This document shows, piece by piece, positions 1 through 7,102 of a stretch of 64,000 nucleotides of DNA. Source of the stretch: DATLED01 sp035525495. GTDB taxonomy: Bacteria; Actinomycetota; Acidimicrobiia; Acidimicrobiales; CADCTF01. Position numbers and translations under genes: made by a program. Under the pieces are notes generated by a model. The model was given only the letters and a program-made list of their open reading frames with translations. It made no database searches and was not told the DNA's origin. The first letter of the stretch is position 1; each line of letters begins with the position of its first letter. The DNA lies in assembly GCA_035525495.1 (NCBI GenBank), contig DATLED010000005.1:1-64000 (forward strand), read 5' to 3'.

Positions 1-10
1 GCCGAACTGA

Positions 11-559
11 GCGCGCCCAAACGGAGTCGAAGGTCGTCCTGGTCCCTCGCAGACGATCCTGTGCCGCACGTGCCGCGCCCCGATGGACACGCTCGCCTCG
101 CGGACCGCAATCGGGCCCATTCGCTCGACCGACCTCTCCGAGGAGGCGCTGGCCGATTCGGCCGCCGTCGCCTTGGCGACGATCGCCGTCGAGCGCATCG
201 CCGGCGACGCGTTCCTCGTGTCTGGGCGCGACGACGGCATGTCGCCGTCCACCGCGCTCGCGAACATCGCCGAGGAACGTCGCCGAGTCAACGGTCGTCG
301 CGTCACTCACCTCGCCTACTCGGGAGCCGGCCACCGCGTCGGGACCGGGTTCGTTCCCGGGCCGCTCACGGTCACCCACAGTTGTCATCGCATCACCGGG
401 GTCGACGACGACCTCGGGGGATCCTGGCACGCCGACTTCGCGGCCCTCGACGACTGCTGGCCCCGGATCCTCCAAGTCCTCCCGACGTGGCGGCACCGAT
501 CTTCTCCGTTGGTCTCAGGGTCGCGGCGCGCGCCCAACCGATGGGAGCGAGGGCGCTAG
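11..559 (+). pseudogene. C-terminal remnant of a BAAT-like acyl-CoA thioesterase/acyltransferase
   Basis: The frame is open from just after a stop at 8-10, with a first ATG at 83 (158 residues). The translation matches the C-terminal half of the BAAT_C alpha/beta-hydrolase family. It has the SGRDD segment that supplies the catalytic Asp and the GAGH segment that supplies the catalytic His, followed by the late GGSWHADFAALDDCW pattern. The nucleophile elbow and the N-terminal acyl-transfer domain that normally precede them are absent, because the reading frame is closed upstream. A protein from ATG 83 would lack its nucleophile, so I call it a broken gene rather than a small enzyme. The family assignment is by motif memory. 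Confidence 0.6.
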
Positions 560-566
560 CTAACTT

Positions 567-1184
567 CTAGCGGTCGTCCGCCGCCAGCAGGTAGCGCCAC
601 GTCGTGCGGTCCGACTGCACCCGGCCGAGGTCGTCGGCCGCCGGCGCGAACCGGAGCAGCAGGCGCACGCAGACCACATCGCGGTTCCGGAGCCGATCGG
701 CGATCCGCACCGGCGCCGCCGACAGTGACGGGAGCGCACGGACGGACCCCTCGTCGACCGCGGGCTGGGGCGAGCACGATGCCGAGACGCCCACGCCCTG
801 GGCCAGCGCCGGGCTCAGCTCACCGCGCCCGTTCGAGCCGCACGTCGCGTCGACCGACGCTTCGTCCGGGGAGCACGCCACGTCGAGGTCGACGAGCTCA
901 CGGACGAAGAGGTCGACCCGCGCCGGCCGGCCCCGGTTGGTGACGCAGATCCCGACGTCCGCGACGGTCCCGCCAGGCGCGACGTTCGATCGGGCCACGA
1001 GCACGGGAAGGTCGTCGGCGTACGGACCGCAGGTTCCCGACGGCGATCGCACCGCGACCTTCAGGTCCGGCTTCGCCGTGTCGGCATCGTCGCCGGCGGC
1101 GGTCCCCGTCGCCACGACCGGCACCGCCACCGCGACCGCCACGATGACGACCGTCCGCCGCCACCACGCCCCGCTCATGCTCAC
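567..1184 (-). CDS. Secreted camelysin/TasA-like protein, second copy of the module
   Basis: A 205-residue protein with an N-terminal hydrophobic segment (about residues 8-31) and a Cys-containing exported domain. It shares a clear block with the product of 1753-2409: a Cys-x-x-Asn pair, then ELVDLD, Cys, DEA, DATCG, GEL and a final Cys. The two are therefore paralogues. The start is GTG at 1184, whose GTGA overlaps the stop of the signal peptidase gene; ATG at 1178 is an alternative. It is the last gene of a three-gene minus-strand operon. Unlike its paralogue it lacks a recognisable SipW-type cleavage region. The family call rests on similarity to the first protein. A structural, matrix-like role is inference. 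Confidence 0.6.
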   Translation of the reverse strand: MSMSGAWWRRTVVIVAVAVAVPVVATGTAAGDDADTAKPDLKVAVRSPSGTCGPYADDLPVLVARSNVAPGGTVADVGICVTNRGRPARVDLFVRELVDLDVACSPDEASVDATCGSNGRGELSPALAQGVGVSASCSPQPAVDEGSVRALPSLSAAPVRIADRLRNRDVVCVRLLLRFAPAADDLGRVQSDRTTWRYLLAADDR

Positions 1185-1756
1185 GCCGCTGCCGCCACCG
1201 AGCCCGCCGCGACGCTGATCCGCCGACGCCGACGCCGGCGTCGCTCGCGCTCGACCGCCTCCGACAAGGCAAGCAGCAACAACGGGAGCCCGACGAGCAC
1301 GGCGGGCGCACCGGGCTTTTGGGCCGTCGACACCGCCGACCCGAGGGCCGGCGACAACAGCCGCACCCGACCCTGTACGTCGCCGAGGTGGACCGGGTAG
1401 GGGTCCACGTCGCCGTTGGCATCACCCTTCGTCTGCCACGCCGTGCCCCCCGCCGCCGTCGTCACCGTGCCCACGACCCGATGCGCGATGGTGCGGCCCC
1501 GGTCGGCGGGGTCGGTGAAGACGAGGACCGTACCCTCGACCACCTCCGAAGGTGCCGTAACCGCCTCCACGAGGACGAGGGTCCCCACCGGGTAACGGGG
1601 GGCCATGCTGGCCGTCGCGATCGTCCGGACCCGCCATCCGGACGACCACGCCGACCAGACCGCCCCGCCCGTGGCGCCCGCCAGCACCACGATCGAGGCG
1701 ATCACCGTGGCGGGGACGATCCGTCCCCGCCACGACTTGTTGTGTCGCAACCTCAC
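1181..1756 (-). CDS. SipW/ER-type signal peptidase I
   Basis: A 191-residue membrane serine peptidase of the archaeal/ER/SipW branch of signal peptidase I. An N-terminal transmembrane segment (about residues 13-35) precedes the nucleophile in ATASMAP (Ser50). The second catalytic residue is His92 in IAHRVVG, where ordinary bacterial LepB has Lys; that Ser-His dyad defines the SipW branch. The C-terminus has another hydrophobic stretch followed by an Arg-rich tail. The start is GTG 1756, overlapping the previous stop as GTGA, and the stop overlaps the next start the same way, so all three genes are translationally coupled. In Bacillus, SipW processes TasA-type proteins, and the flanking genes here are just such candidates. 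Confidence 0.85.
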   Translation of the reverse strand: MRLRHNKSWRGRIVPATVIASIVVLAGATGGAVWSAWSSGWRVRTIATASMAPRYPVGTLVLVEAVTAPSEVVEGTVLVFTDPADRGRTIAHRVVGTVTTAAGGTAWQTKGDANGDVDPYPVHLGDVQGRVRLLSPALGSAVSTAQKPGAPAVLVGLPLLLLALSEAVERERRRRRRRRISVAAGSVAAAA

Positions 1757-2409
1757 GCCTGGCCGGTGATCTTGTATCGCCACGTCACCCCGTCGCTCTG
1801 CGCGTTCTGGGCCGCCGTGGGGTCGGTATCCCCGCGGTACATGATCCCCGTCGGGACGCAGATCGTCTGGTTCGGTGCCAGCGTGCCGAGTGAATGCGGC
1901 GTCGTCGCGTTGTCCCGCAGGATCGGGTAGTTCCCGCCGCCGTTGCCGGTCGCGCAGTCGACGATCGAGTACCCGACCCGGAGCACGCCCGAGAGCTCGC
2001 CCACCTGCTGGTTCCCACAGGTCGCGTCCGTGAGCGCTTCGTCGCCGGTGCAGGCGGTGTCGAGATCGACGAGCTCGTCGGACAGCGCAGAAACCGAGAC
2101 CGACCGGCTGCCGATGTTGCGCACGCAGAAGGCCGTGTGCGCGCCCCAGAAGCCGGGGGCGACGTCCTGGACGGAGATGAGAGGGCTCGAGAGATTGTCC
2201 GAGAACGCAGCGCACGTGTAGCCACCATTGGTGTTGTCCCAGGTGGCGGTGCCCAGCTGCAGGTCGGCCGAGGGCGCCAGCGCCCCCGACGTCACCGAGT
2301 TGGTGCCGCTCCTCGCCGTGTCGCTCAAGGCGGCGAACACGCCGGTGCCGGCCAGCAGCGTCAACAGCCCGCCGAAGGCCGCGGCCATGATCAGAAAGGT
2401 CCTACGCAT
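1753..2409 (-). CDS. TasA/camelysin-like SipW-dependent secreted protein
   Basis: An exported protein of 218 residues. The N-terminus has a basic start, a hydrophobic core, then TGVFAALSDTA and an SGAL motif, the layout typical of SipW-dependent signal peptides in TasA/CalY proteins. The mature part has conserved cysteines in CVRNIG, DTACTGDEA, DATCG and IVDC that recur in the paralogue at 567-1184. I chose ATG 2409 over ATG 2430 because an AGGAG-like ribosome site lies 7-8 nt upstream of 2409. It is first in an operon with its likely signal peptidase. TasA-family proteins form extracellular fibres in Bacillus biofilms; that role here is inference. Confidence 0.75.
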   Translation of the reverse strand: MRRTFLIMAAAFGGLLTLLAGTGVFAALSDTARSGTNSVTSGALAPSADLQLGTATWDNTNGGYTCAAFSDNLSSPLISVQDVAPGFWGAHTAFCVRNIGSRSVSVSALSDELVDLDTACTGDEALTDATCGNQQVGELSGVLRVGYSIVDCATGNGGGNYPILRDNATTPHSLGTLAPNQTICVPTGIMYRGDTDPTAAQNAQSDGVTWRYKITGQA

Positions 2410-2489
2410 CTGTCGTCTCCTCGTACGCATCCGTCAGGGCGCCGATCGCCCGCCACGCCGGACCGTACGGACCGGACCGGGCGACGCCC

Positions 2490-2528
2490 CGCGTAGCCAC
2501 TACGCGTTTTTCGCGTAGTCGGTACGCG
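2490..2528. promoter_or_regulatory. Array of four CGCGTAG/CTACGCG-type half-sites
   Basis: Four 7-mers occur at 2490-2496 (CGCGTAG), 2500-2506 (CTACGCG), 2512-2518 (CGCGTAG) and 2522-2528 (GTACGCG), separated by 3, 5 and 3 nt. They alternate in orientation, and their centres are 10-12 bp apart, about one helical turn. The array lies in the intergenic region between the TasA-like operon (minus) and the small HTH-like gene (plus). It looks like an operator for cooperative protein binding. The regulator is unknown. Confidence 0.5.
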
Positions 2529-2563
2529 TGTGGTGTCCGTCGGTCACCCGTACGGTCCTCGGC

Positions 2564-2776
2564 ATGGACGAGGACACCGAGCGTCAACGGGCGGCACGGG
2601 CAGCTCTGCCCCCCCGCTACGTCGTGGTGCTCGACGCCATCGACGGGGGCGCCGCCGACGGCGACGTCGCGGCCATGGTCGGCGTGGACGTCAGCGCCGT
2701 GCCCCTCCTGGTGGTGGTCGCTCGGGCGAAGCTGGCCGAAGCGCTTGTGTGCGCCGGGGAGAACGCCCGGCCGTAA
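2564..2776 (+). CDS. Small sigma-region-4-like/HTH protein
   Basis: A 70-residue protein from ATG 2564. A -10 box TACGGT ends 7 nt before the start and no Shine-Dalgarno sequence is visible, so I expect a leaderless transcript. The segment LPPRYVVVLDAIDGGAADGD, followed by VAAMVGVDVSAVPLLVVVARAKLAEAL, resembles sigma-70 region 4 or a LuxR-like helix-turn-helix: a stretch that senses promoter DNA, then a recognition helix. There is no other domain. It lies between the half-site array and the LAL regulator, whose start is 10 nt after its stop but carries its own -10 box. A DNA-binding role is inferred; it could be a degenerate fragment of an ECF sigma factor. Confidence 0.5.
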   Translation: MDEDTERQRAARAALPPRYVVVLDAIDGGAADGDVAAMVGVDVSAVPLLVVVARAKLAEALVCAGENARP

Positions 2777-2786
2777 CGTTGCGTCC

Positions 2787-5441
2787 GTGACGGCGGGCAG
2801 CGCATTCATCGGTCGCGCGGCGGAAACGGCCACGGCGCTCGACATCCTCGGTGCACGAGCGCCCGGCGTCCTCGTGCTCGGTGGTCAGGCGGGCGTGGGC
2901 AAGACGCGGTTGGCGCAGGAGCTGGTGGCGGCGTGGCGCGCGTCGGACCGCGACGTCGTCTGGATGGCGGGGACGTCGGGCACCCGGACGCTTCCTTTCG
3001 GCGCTGTTGCCCGGCTGCTCCCGGCCGTCGGCGCCGACGACCCGACGCTCGGCGACGCTGCCCCCTTGTCGGCCACCGTGATCAGTGGCGCGATCCGAGA
3101 GGTCGCGTCGCACCCGACTCGGCTTTTGGTGGTGGACGACGCCCACCTTCTCGACGACCTCTCGGCCCTGCTCGTGCACCACCTCGTGCTCGCACGGGTC
3201 GTGCCGATCCTCCTCACTGTGCGGTCGGGCGAGCCCGTCGCCTCGCCCCTCGCCGCCCTCTGGACCGACGCCCACGCCGCCCGACTCGACCTGCTCAACC
3301 TGAGCCAGGCCGAGTCCGCCGCGGTCATCCACGAGCTGCTCCAGGACACCAACGACGCCGAGCCCGACCAGCCCACCCTCGACGCTCTCCACCGGGCCAG
3401 TGACGGGAACCCCCTCCTGCTCGGCGAGCTCGTGCGCGACGCCCTCCAGGCGGGCAGCTTGCGGTTCGTCGACGGCACCTGGCGGTGGGCCGCGCCGTCG
3501 CGCGCGCCGTGGGGCCGCCGGCTGCGCGACGCCATCGGGCGTCGGCTCGGCTCGATCACCGACGACGAAAGGGCGCTCCTGGTCCTCTTGTCAGCCGCCG
3601 AGCCGCTCGAGGTGGCGCTGCTGCGCCGGTTGGCGCCGGACGTCGACCTCGACGGACTCGAACGGCGCGTCCTGATCAAGGTCGTGCAGGACGGGGACCG
3701 CGTTGAGGTGCGCCTCGCTCACCCGTTGCTCGGCGAGGTGCTCCACGACGACCTGCCGATCGAGGAGCGATCCCGCGTACGCGCCGTCGTCGCCGAGGCG
3801 TTGGGTGACTGGCCCCGTCGGCGCCGCAACGACGTCCTTCGGCAGGCCACGCTTCTCCTTGACGCGGGAGCATCGGTGCCCCCGGCATTGTTGGTCGACG
3901 CCGGCGAGCGGGCCCTGACGGTCGGCGACGCCGCGCTGGCGGAACGCCTTGGTCGCGGCTCGGCCAGCGACCGCGCCGAGGTCGCCCTGCTGCTTGGCCG
4001 CGCCCTCGGATTCCAGCACCGCTTCGAGGAGGCCAGGACCGTGCTCGAGCAGGCGTTGGCCCTCGCCGTCGACGACGCGGTCATCGCCCACACGGCGTGG
4101 AACCTCCACATGCTCCTGACCCACGTCCGTGACCACGACGCCGGCCTCGACGTGTTGCGGGCGGCGCGAGCACAGGTGGCGGATCCGGTCTGGGCCGCCA
4201 TCATCGAAGGCCACGAGATCCAGCACCTCTTCACCCGCGGTCGCTCGCGCGAGGGCACCGAGCGCGCCGAGCGGCTGCTCGCCATGCACGACGATCCCCG
4301 CGTCCGGCTGCGACTGGTCACCAGCGCAGGCCAGGGCCGCGCCCTCGCCGGCCGGACCGACGACGCGCTGACGCTGGCTGAGGCCCTCCTTCCCCACGCG
4401 CTCGCGCTGCAGGCCGAGCTCCCCATGGGACCCGCCTGGGTCGTGAACGCGCAGGCGATCGCCCTTCTGCTCGCGGGGCGTCTCGATCAGGCCGGGAACC
4501 TGGTCGCGGCCGTCGGCCAGCTTGCCGCCGCACAGACCGAGAGCCCCGGCGCGGCATCGATGGTCGGGCTGCTTGCCGGACGCGTCGAGCTGCTCCGGGG
4601 CAACGTCGACGCCGCCGCCGTCCACCTCGCCGACGCCATCTCGGGCTCGCCGGACGACGACCTCGGAGGCCTCGGTCGGTGGGCCGTCAGCCTGCGGGCC
4701 GAGGCCCTGGCACTGCAGGGCAACCAGGTCGCCGCCGAGCAACTTGCCGCGGACGCCATGCGTCTGGACGTGTCGTCGCTCGCCTTCGACGGCGACGCGG
4801 CGCGGGCGCGCGCCTGGGTCAGCGCCCTCGGGGGGGAGGTGACGCGGGCAGTCGACGAGTTGCTCGCGCTCGCCGACCTGCAGAACCTCGAGGGGCAGCA
4901 CGCCCTCGAACTGCAGTCGCTCCACGACGCCGTCCGCCTAGGGGGCGGCGCTCGGGCCGGACGCCGGTTGGCCGACGTCGTCGGTCTCGTGGACGGACGC
5001 TGGCCCGAGCCCATCGCCCTGCACCTCGAGGGCCTGCAAAGCGGCGACGGGGCCGCGCTCGAGGCCGCGGCCGTGGCCTTCGACGCCATGGGGGCGCGCC
5101 TGCACGCCGCCGAGGCGTGGTCGGAGGCGGCGCGTGCCCACGAGCGGGCGGGTCTCCGCAGTCGGGCCGCCTCATCCGCGCGCCACCGGGACACCGCGCT
5201 GTCGGCATGCGGCCCGACAGCGGGGCACGTCCGCACGCCGGCGCTGGCGGACGCGACGTCGCGTGCCGAGCTCACGCGTCGCGAGCTGGAGGTCGTGCAG
5301 CTCGCCGCCCTCGGGCTGTCGAACCGGTCCATCGCCGACCGCCTCGTCGTTTCGCTCCGCACCGTCGAGGGCCACCTGTACCGCGCATTCACCAAGCTTG
5401 GGGTCACCGAACGCGACCAACTCGGTGAGGTGCTCCGCTGA
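2787..5441 (+). CDS. LAL-family LuxR transcriptional regulator with AAA ATPase domain
   Basis: An 884-residue cytoplasmic regulator of the large ATP-binding LuxR (LAL/MalT) class. The N-terminal NTPase domain has a Walker A (GGQAGVGKT, residues 32-40) and a Walker B (RLLVVDDAHLL). A long helical, TPR-like middle follows. The last 60 residues are a LuxR helix-turn-helix starting at LTRRELEVVQLAALGLSNRSI. The start is GTG 2787, preceded at 7 nt by the -10 box TAACGT; longer in-frame starts would invade the upstream gene. No ligand can be deduced. Control of the adjacent TasA/SipW module is possible from position only. No damage is seen. Confidence 0.85.
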   Translation: MTAGSAFIGRAAETATALDILGARAPGVLVLGGQAGVGKTRLAQELVAAWRASDRDVVWMAGTSGTRTLPFGAVARLLPAVGADDPTLGDAAPLSATVISGAIREVASHPTRLLVVDDAHLLDDLSALLVHHLVLARVVPILLTVRSGEPVASPLAALWTDAHAARLDLLNLSQAESAAVIHELLQDTNDAEPDQPTLDALHRASDGNPLLLGELVRDALQAGSLRFVDGTWRWAAPSRAPWGRRLRDAIGRRLGSITDDERALLVLLSAAEPLEVALLRRLAPDVDLDGLERRVLIKVVQDGDRVEVRLAHPLLGEVLHDDLPIEERSRVRAVVAEALGDWPRRRRNDVLRQATLLLDAGASVPPALLVDAGERALTVGDAALAERLGRGSASDRAEVALLLGRALGFQHRFEEARTVLEQALALAVDDAVIAHTAWNLHMLLTHVRDHDAGLDVLRAARAQVADPVWAAIIEGHEIQHLFTRGRSREGTERAERLLAMHDDPRVRLRLVTSAGQGRALAGRTDDALTLAEALLPHALALQAELPMGPAWVVNAQAIALLLAGRLDQAGNLVAAVGQLAAAQTESPGAASMVGLLAGRVELLRGNVDAAAVHLADAISGSPDDDLGGLGRWAVSLRAEALALQGNQVAAEQLAADAMRLDVSSLAFDGDAARARAWVSALGGEVTRAVDELLALADLQNLEGQHALELQSLHDAVRLGGGARAGRRLADVVGLVDGRWPEPIALHLEGLQSGDGAALEAAAVAFDAMGARLHAAEAWSEAARAHERAGLRSRAASSARHRDTALSACGPTAGHVRTPALADATSRAELTRRELEVVQLAALGLSNRSIADRLVVSLRTVEGHLYRAFTKLGVTERDQLGEVLR

Positions 5442-5599
5442 AGCGGCCGGCGTGGGGCATGGCAATCGAACGCTTCTCAAAGGACGATCTCCTCGCTGGC
5501 CGCGCCAAGAAGTGACCCCGCCACCATTCGAGGTCGAGTCGAGCAGGGCGGCGCTCCGCTCGCTGGACCGGATCCCGGAAGAGGCCACGCTGCCAGACG
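5442..5599. other. Intergenic region without a recognisable gene
   Basis: 158 bases between the regulator stop and the end of the methyltransferase pseudogene. I see no convincing ORF, RNA gene or strong terminator here. Confidence 0.5.
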
Positions 5600-6115
5600 T
5601 CAGAGCTGCGGATGCGACAGGCGGATGGACAAGCTCAAATGGTGAGCTGTCGCGAACGCCAGGTGATACATGAAGTCGTCGGAGGCGTCGGCGTCCTGCC
5701 AGACCTCGAAGTCGTCGATCCGGCCGACGACTTCGAGTAGCGATCGCCACCGCTCCTCAGAGCGCGCCGACTGAAGAGCCGCCGAGGCCCAGACGGGTCA
5801 TGTCGGGCGTCGGAGAACTGCTCTACGTCCGGACCGGCCCACACGCCGATGGCGACGGATCCCCCGGGAGCGAGCACTCGCGCGATCTCGCGCATCGCTG
5901 CGTCGATCGACACCGCAGGAACGTGCATCAACGTTGACATCGACCACAACCCGCCGACCGGGCCGGTTGCGAAGGGGAGCGCCCGGGCTGACGCGACCGC
6001 CAGGGTTGTGCCTCGCGACGATGCCCGAGTCGCATGGCCGAGGGACAGGTCGACGCCGATCACGTCGGGCACGACCACAAGAGAACGGCGCGTCGCGAGC
6101 CCCATCCCGCACGTC
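5600..6115 (-). pseudogene. Frameshifted class I SAM methyltransferase remnant
   Basis: Reading leftward, the first frame (from about 6115, ATG 6105) gives the end of a glycine-rich motif I (TCGMGLATR), then DVIGVDLS, ALPFATG, the HVP loop and REIARVLAPGGSVAIGVW. This is the order of a Methyltransf_11 core. Near 5765 the meaningful sequence moves to another frame: SEERWRSLLEVVGRIDDFEVW and then DDFMYHLAFATAHH, ending in TGA at 5600-5602. The N-terminus before motif I is also missing, since the frame runs into the end of the neighbouring gene at 6117. Both truncation and frameshift indicate a dead gene, although a sequencing error at the shift cannot be excluded. Confidence 0.75.
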
Positions 6116-6116
6116 G

Positions 6117-6989
6117 CTACAGGGTGCCCCAGCGCTCCGTGGGATCGAACGGCTCCGGGAGGCGGGCAAGGATCTCGAGGAGGTGGAAGTCGCCGTCGAC
6201 CTTGAGGTGACCCTCCATCGCGATGGCCGGCACGTTGGTCTTGCCGTTGATCCAGTGGGCGAAGTCGACCGGTCGCTGGAAGTGCAGGAGCGCGTGACGT
6301 TCGACCGTCTCGCCAGGAACCTCCCGCGCGCCGTCGGCCTCGTAGATCGACTGGACGACATGTGTCGTGTCGCCGTCGTCGATACGGAACTCGATCACAC
6401 GGCCGGCAAGTTCGGGAAGCAGATTGAAGATGCGCAACGCCTCGTTCATCGCCCGCTGCTGCTCGAGCAGCAGCGCCCCGATGTCGACACCGCGCAGCGC
6501 CTTCTCCCGCTGCCGATCTGGGAGGTTCCTGCTCGCCCAGAGGCTCCGAATGACGTGCCCGACCCGATCACCGACCGCTTCTGCGTCGAAGATCGTCTCG
6601 ATCTCCTCCGGGGTGCCCGCCATGCTGAAGCGCTCCACCAGCGCAACCCCTTGCAGCGTGATGCGGTCGAGCTCGTAGTGCACGGCGTCGCTGAGCCGCT
6701 GCCACTCCATGCGCGTCGGACGGCGCGTGCCGGCGTAGGTCGGGCTCAACTCGAAGCCGCTCTTCGACCAGGTGATGTACGTCGACACGACGTCGTCGTT
6801 CGTGTGGCAGATCTCCTGGATGACGATCCCCGACTTCGCCAATCGCTTGGCGTCGAGCCGGGCGGCGAACCGGCGCGCGACGGCGTCGATGACGACCTGC
6901 GGATCCTCCTCGGCGAGCGCGGTGGCCAACTGGTCCCGCGGCACGCTCGCCAGTTCCTCGAGCACGTCACGGTCGATGACCTGCGACAT
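6117..6989 (-). CDS. Hypothetical protein with an SCP2-like C-terminal segment
   Basis: A 290-residue soluble protein that I do not recognise as a whole. The last 60 residues (HWINGKTNVPAIAMEGHLKV, then DGDFHLLEILARL) resemble the end of SCP2/sterol-carrier domains, where a GxLKVxGD element closes the lipid-binding fold. The rest is helical and charged, with no catalytic motif visible. ATG 6989 is chosen because a GGCGGGAG ribosome site lies just upstream; the frame stays open further but without one. Its 3' end abuts the methyltransferase pseudogene. It is transcribed divergently from the ABC exporter, from which it is separated by 113 nt. A lipid-related role is a guess. Confidence 0.45.
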   Translation of the reverse strand: MSQVIDRDVLEELASVPRDQLATALAEEDPQVVIDAVARRFAARLDAKRLAKSGIVIQEICHTNDDVVSTYITWSKSGFELSPTYAGTRRPTRMEWQRLSDAVHYELDRITLQGVALVERFSMAGTPEEIETIFDAEAVGDRVGHVIRSLWASRNLPDRQREKALRGVDIGALLLEQQRAMNEALRIFNLLPELAGRVIEFRIDDGDTTHVVQSIYEADGAREVPGETVERHALLHFQRPVDFAHWINGKTNVPAIAMEGHLKVDGDFHLLEILARLPEPFDPTERWGTL

Positions 6990-7102
6990 TGAAGACTCCC
7001 GCCTCTCGTTCGCATCGGTGGACGTGCGGGAGCATATGCCCGGGACATGCGAAGGTGCCTGTGCGAGAGTGCGACTCTTCGACCTGGGGGGAGTCCGCAC
7101 GG

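Noticed and set aside
2745..2786. Upstream extension of the LAL regulator to 2745
   Set aside because: It would overlap the small HTH-like gene, and the -10 box TAACGT places the start at GTG 2787.
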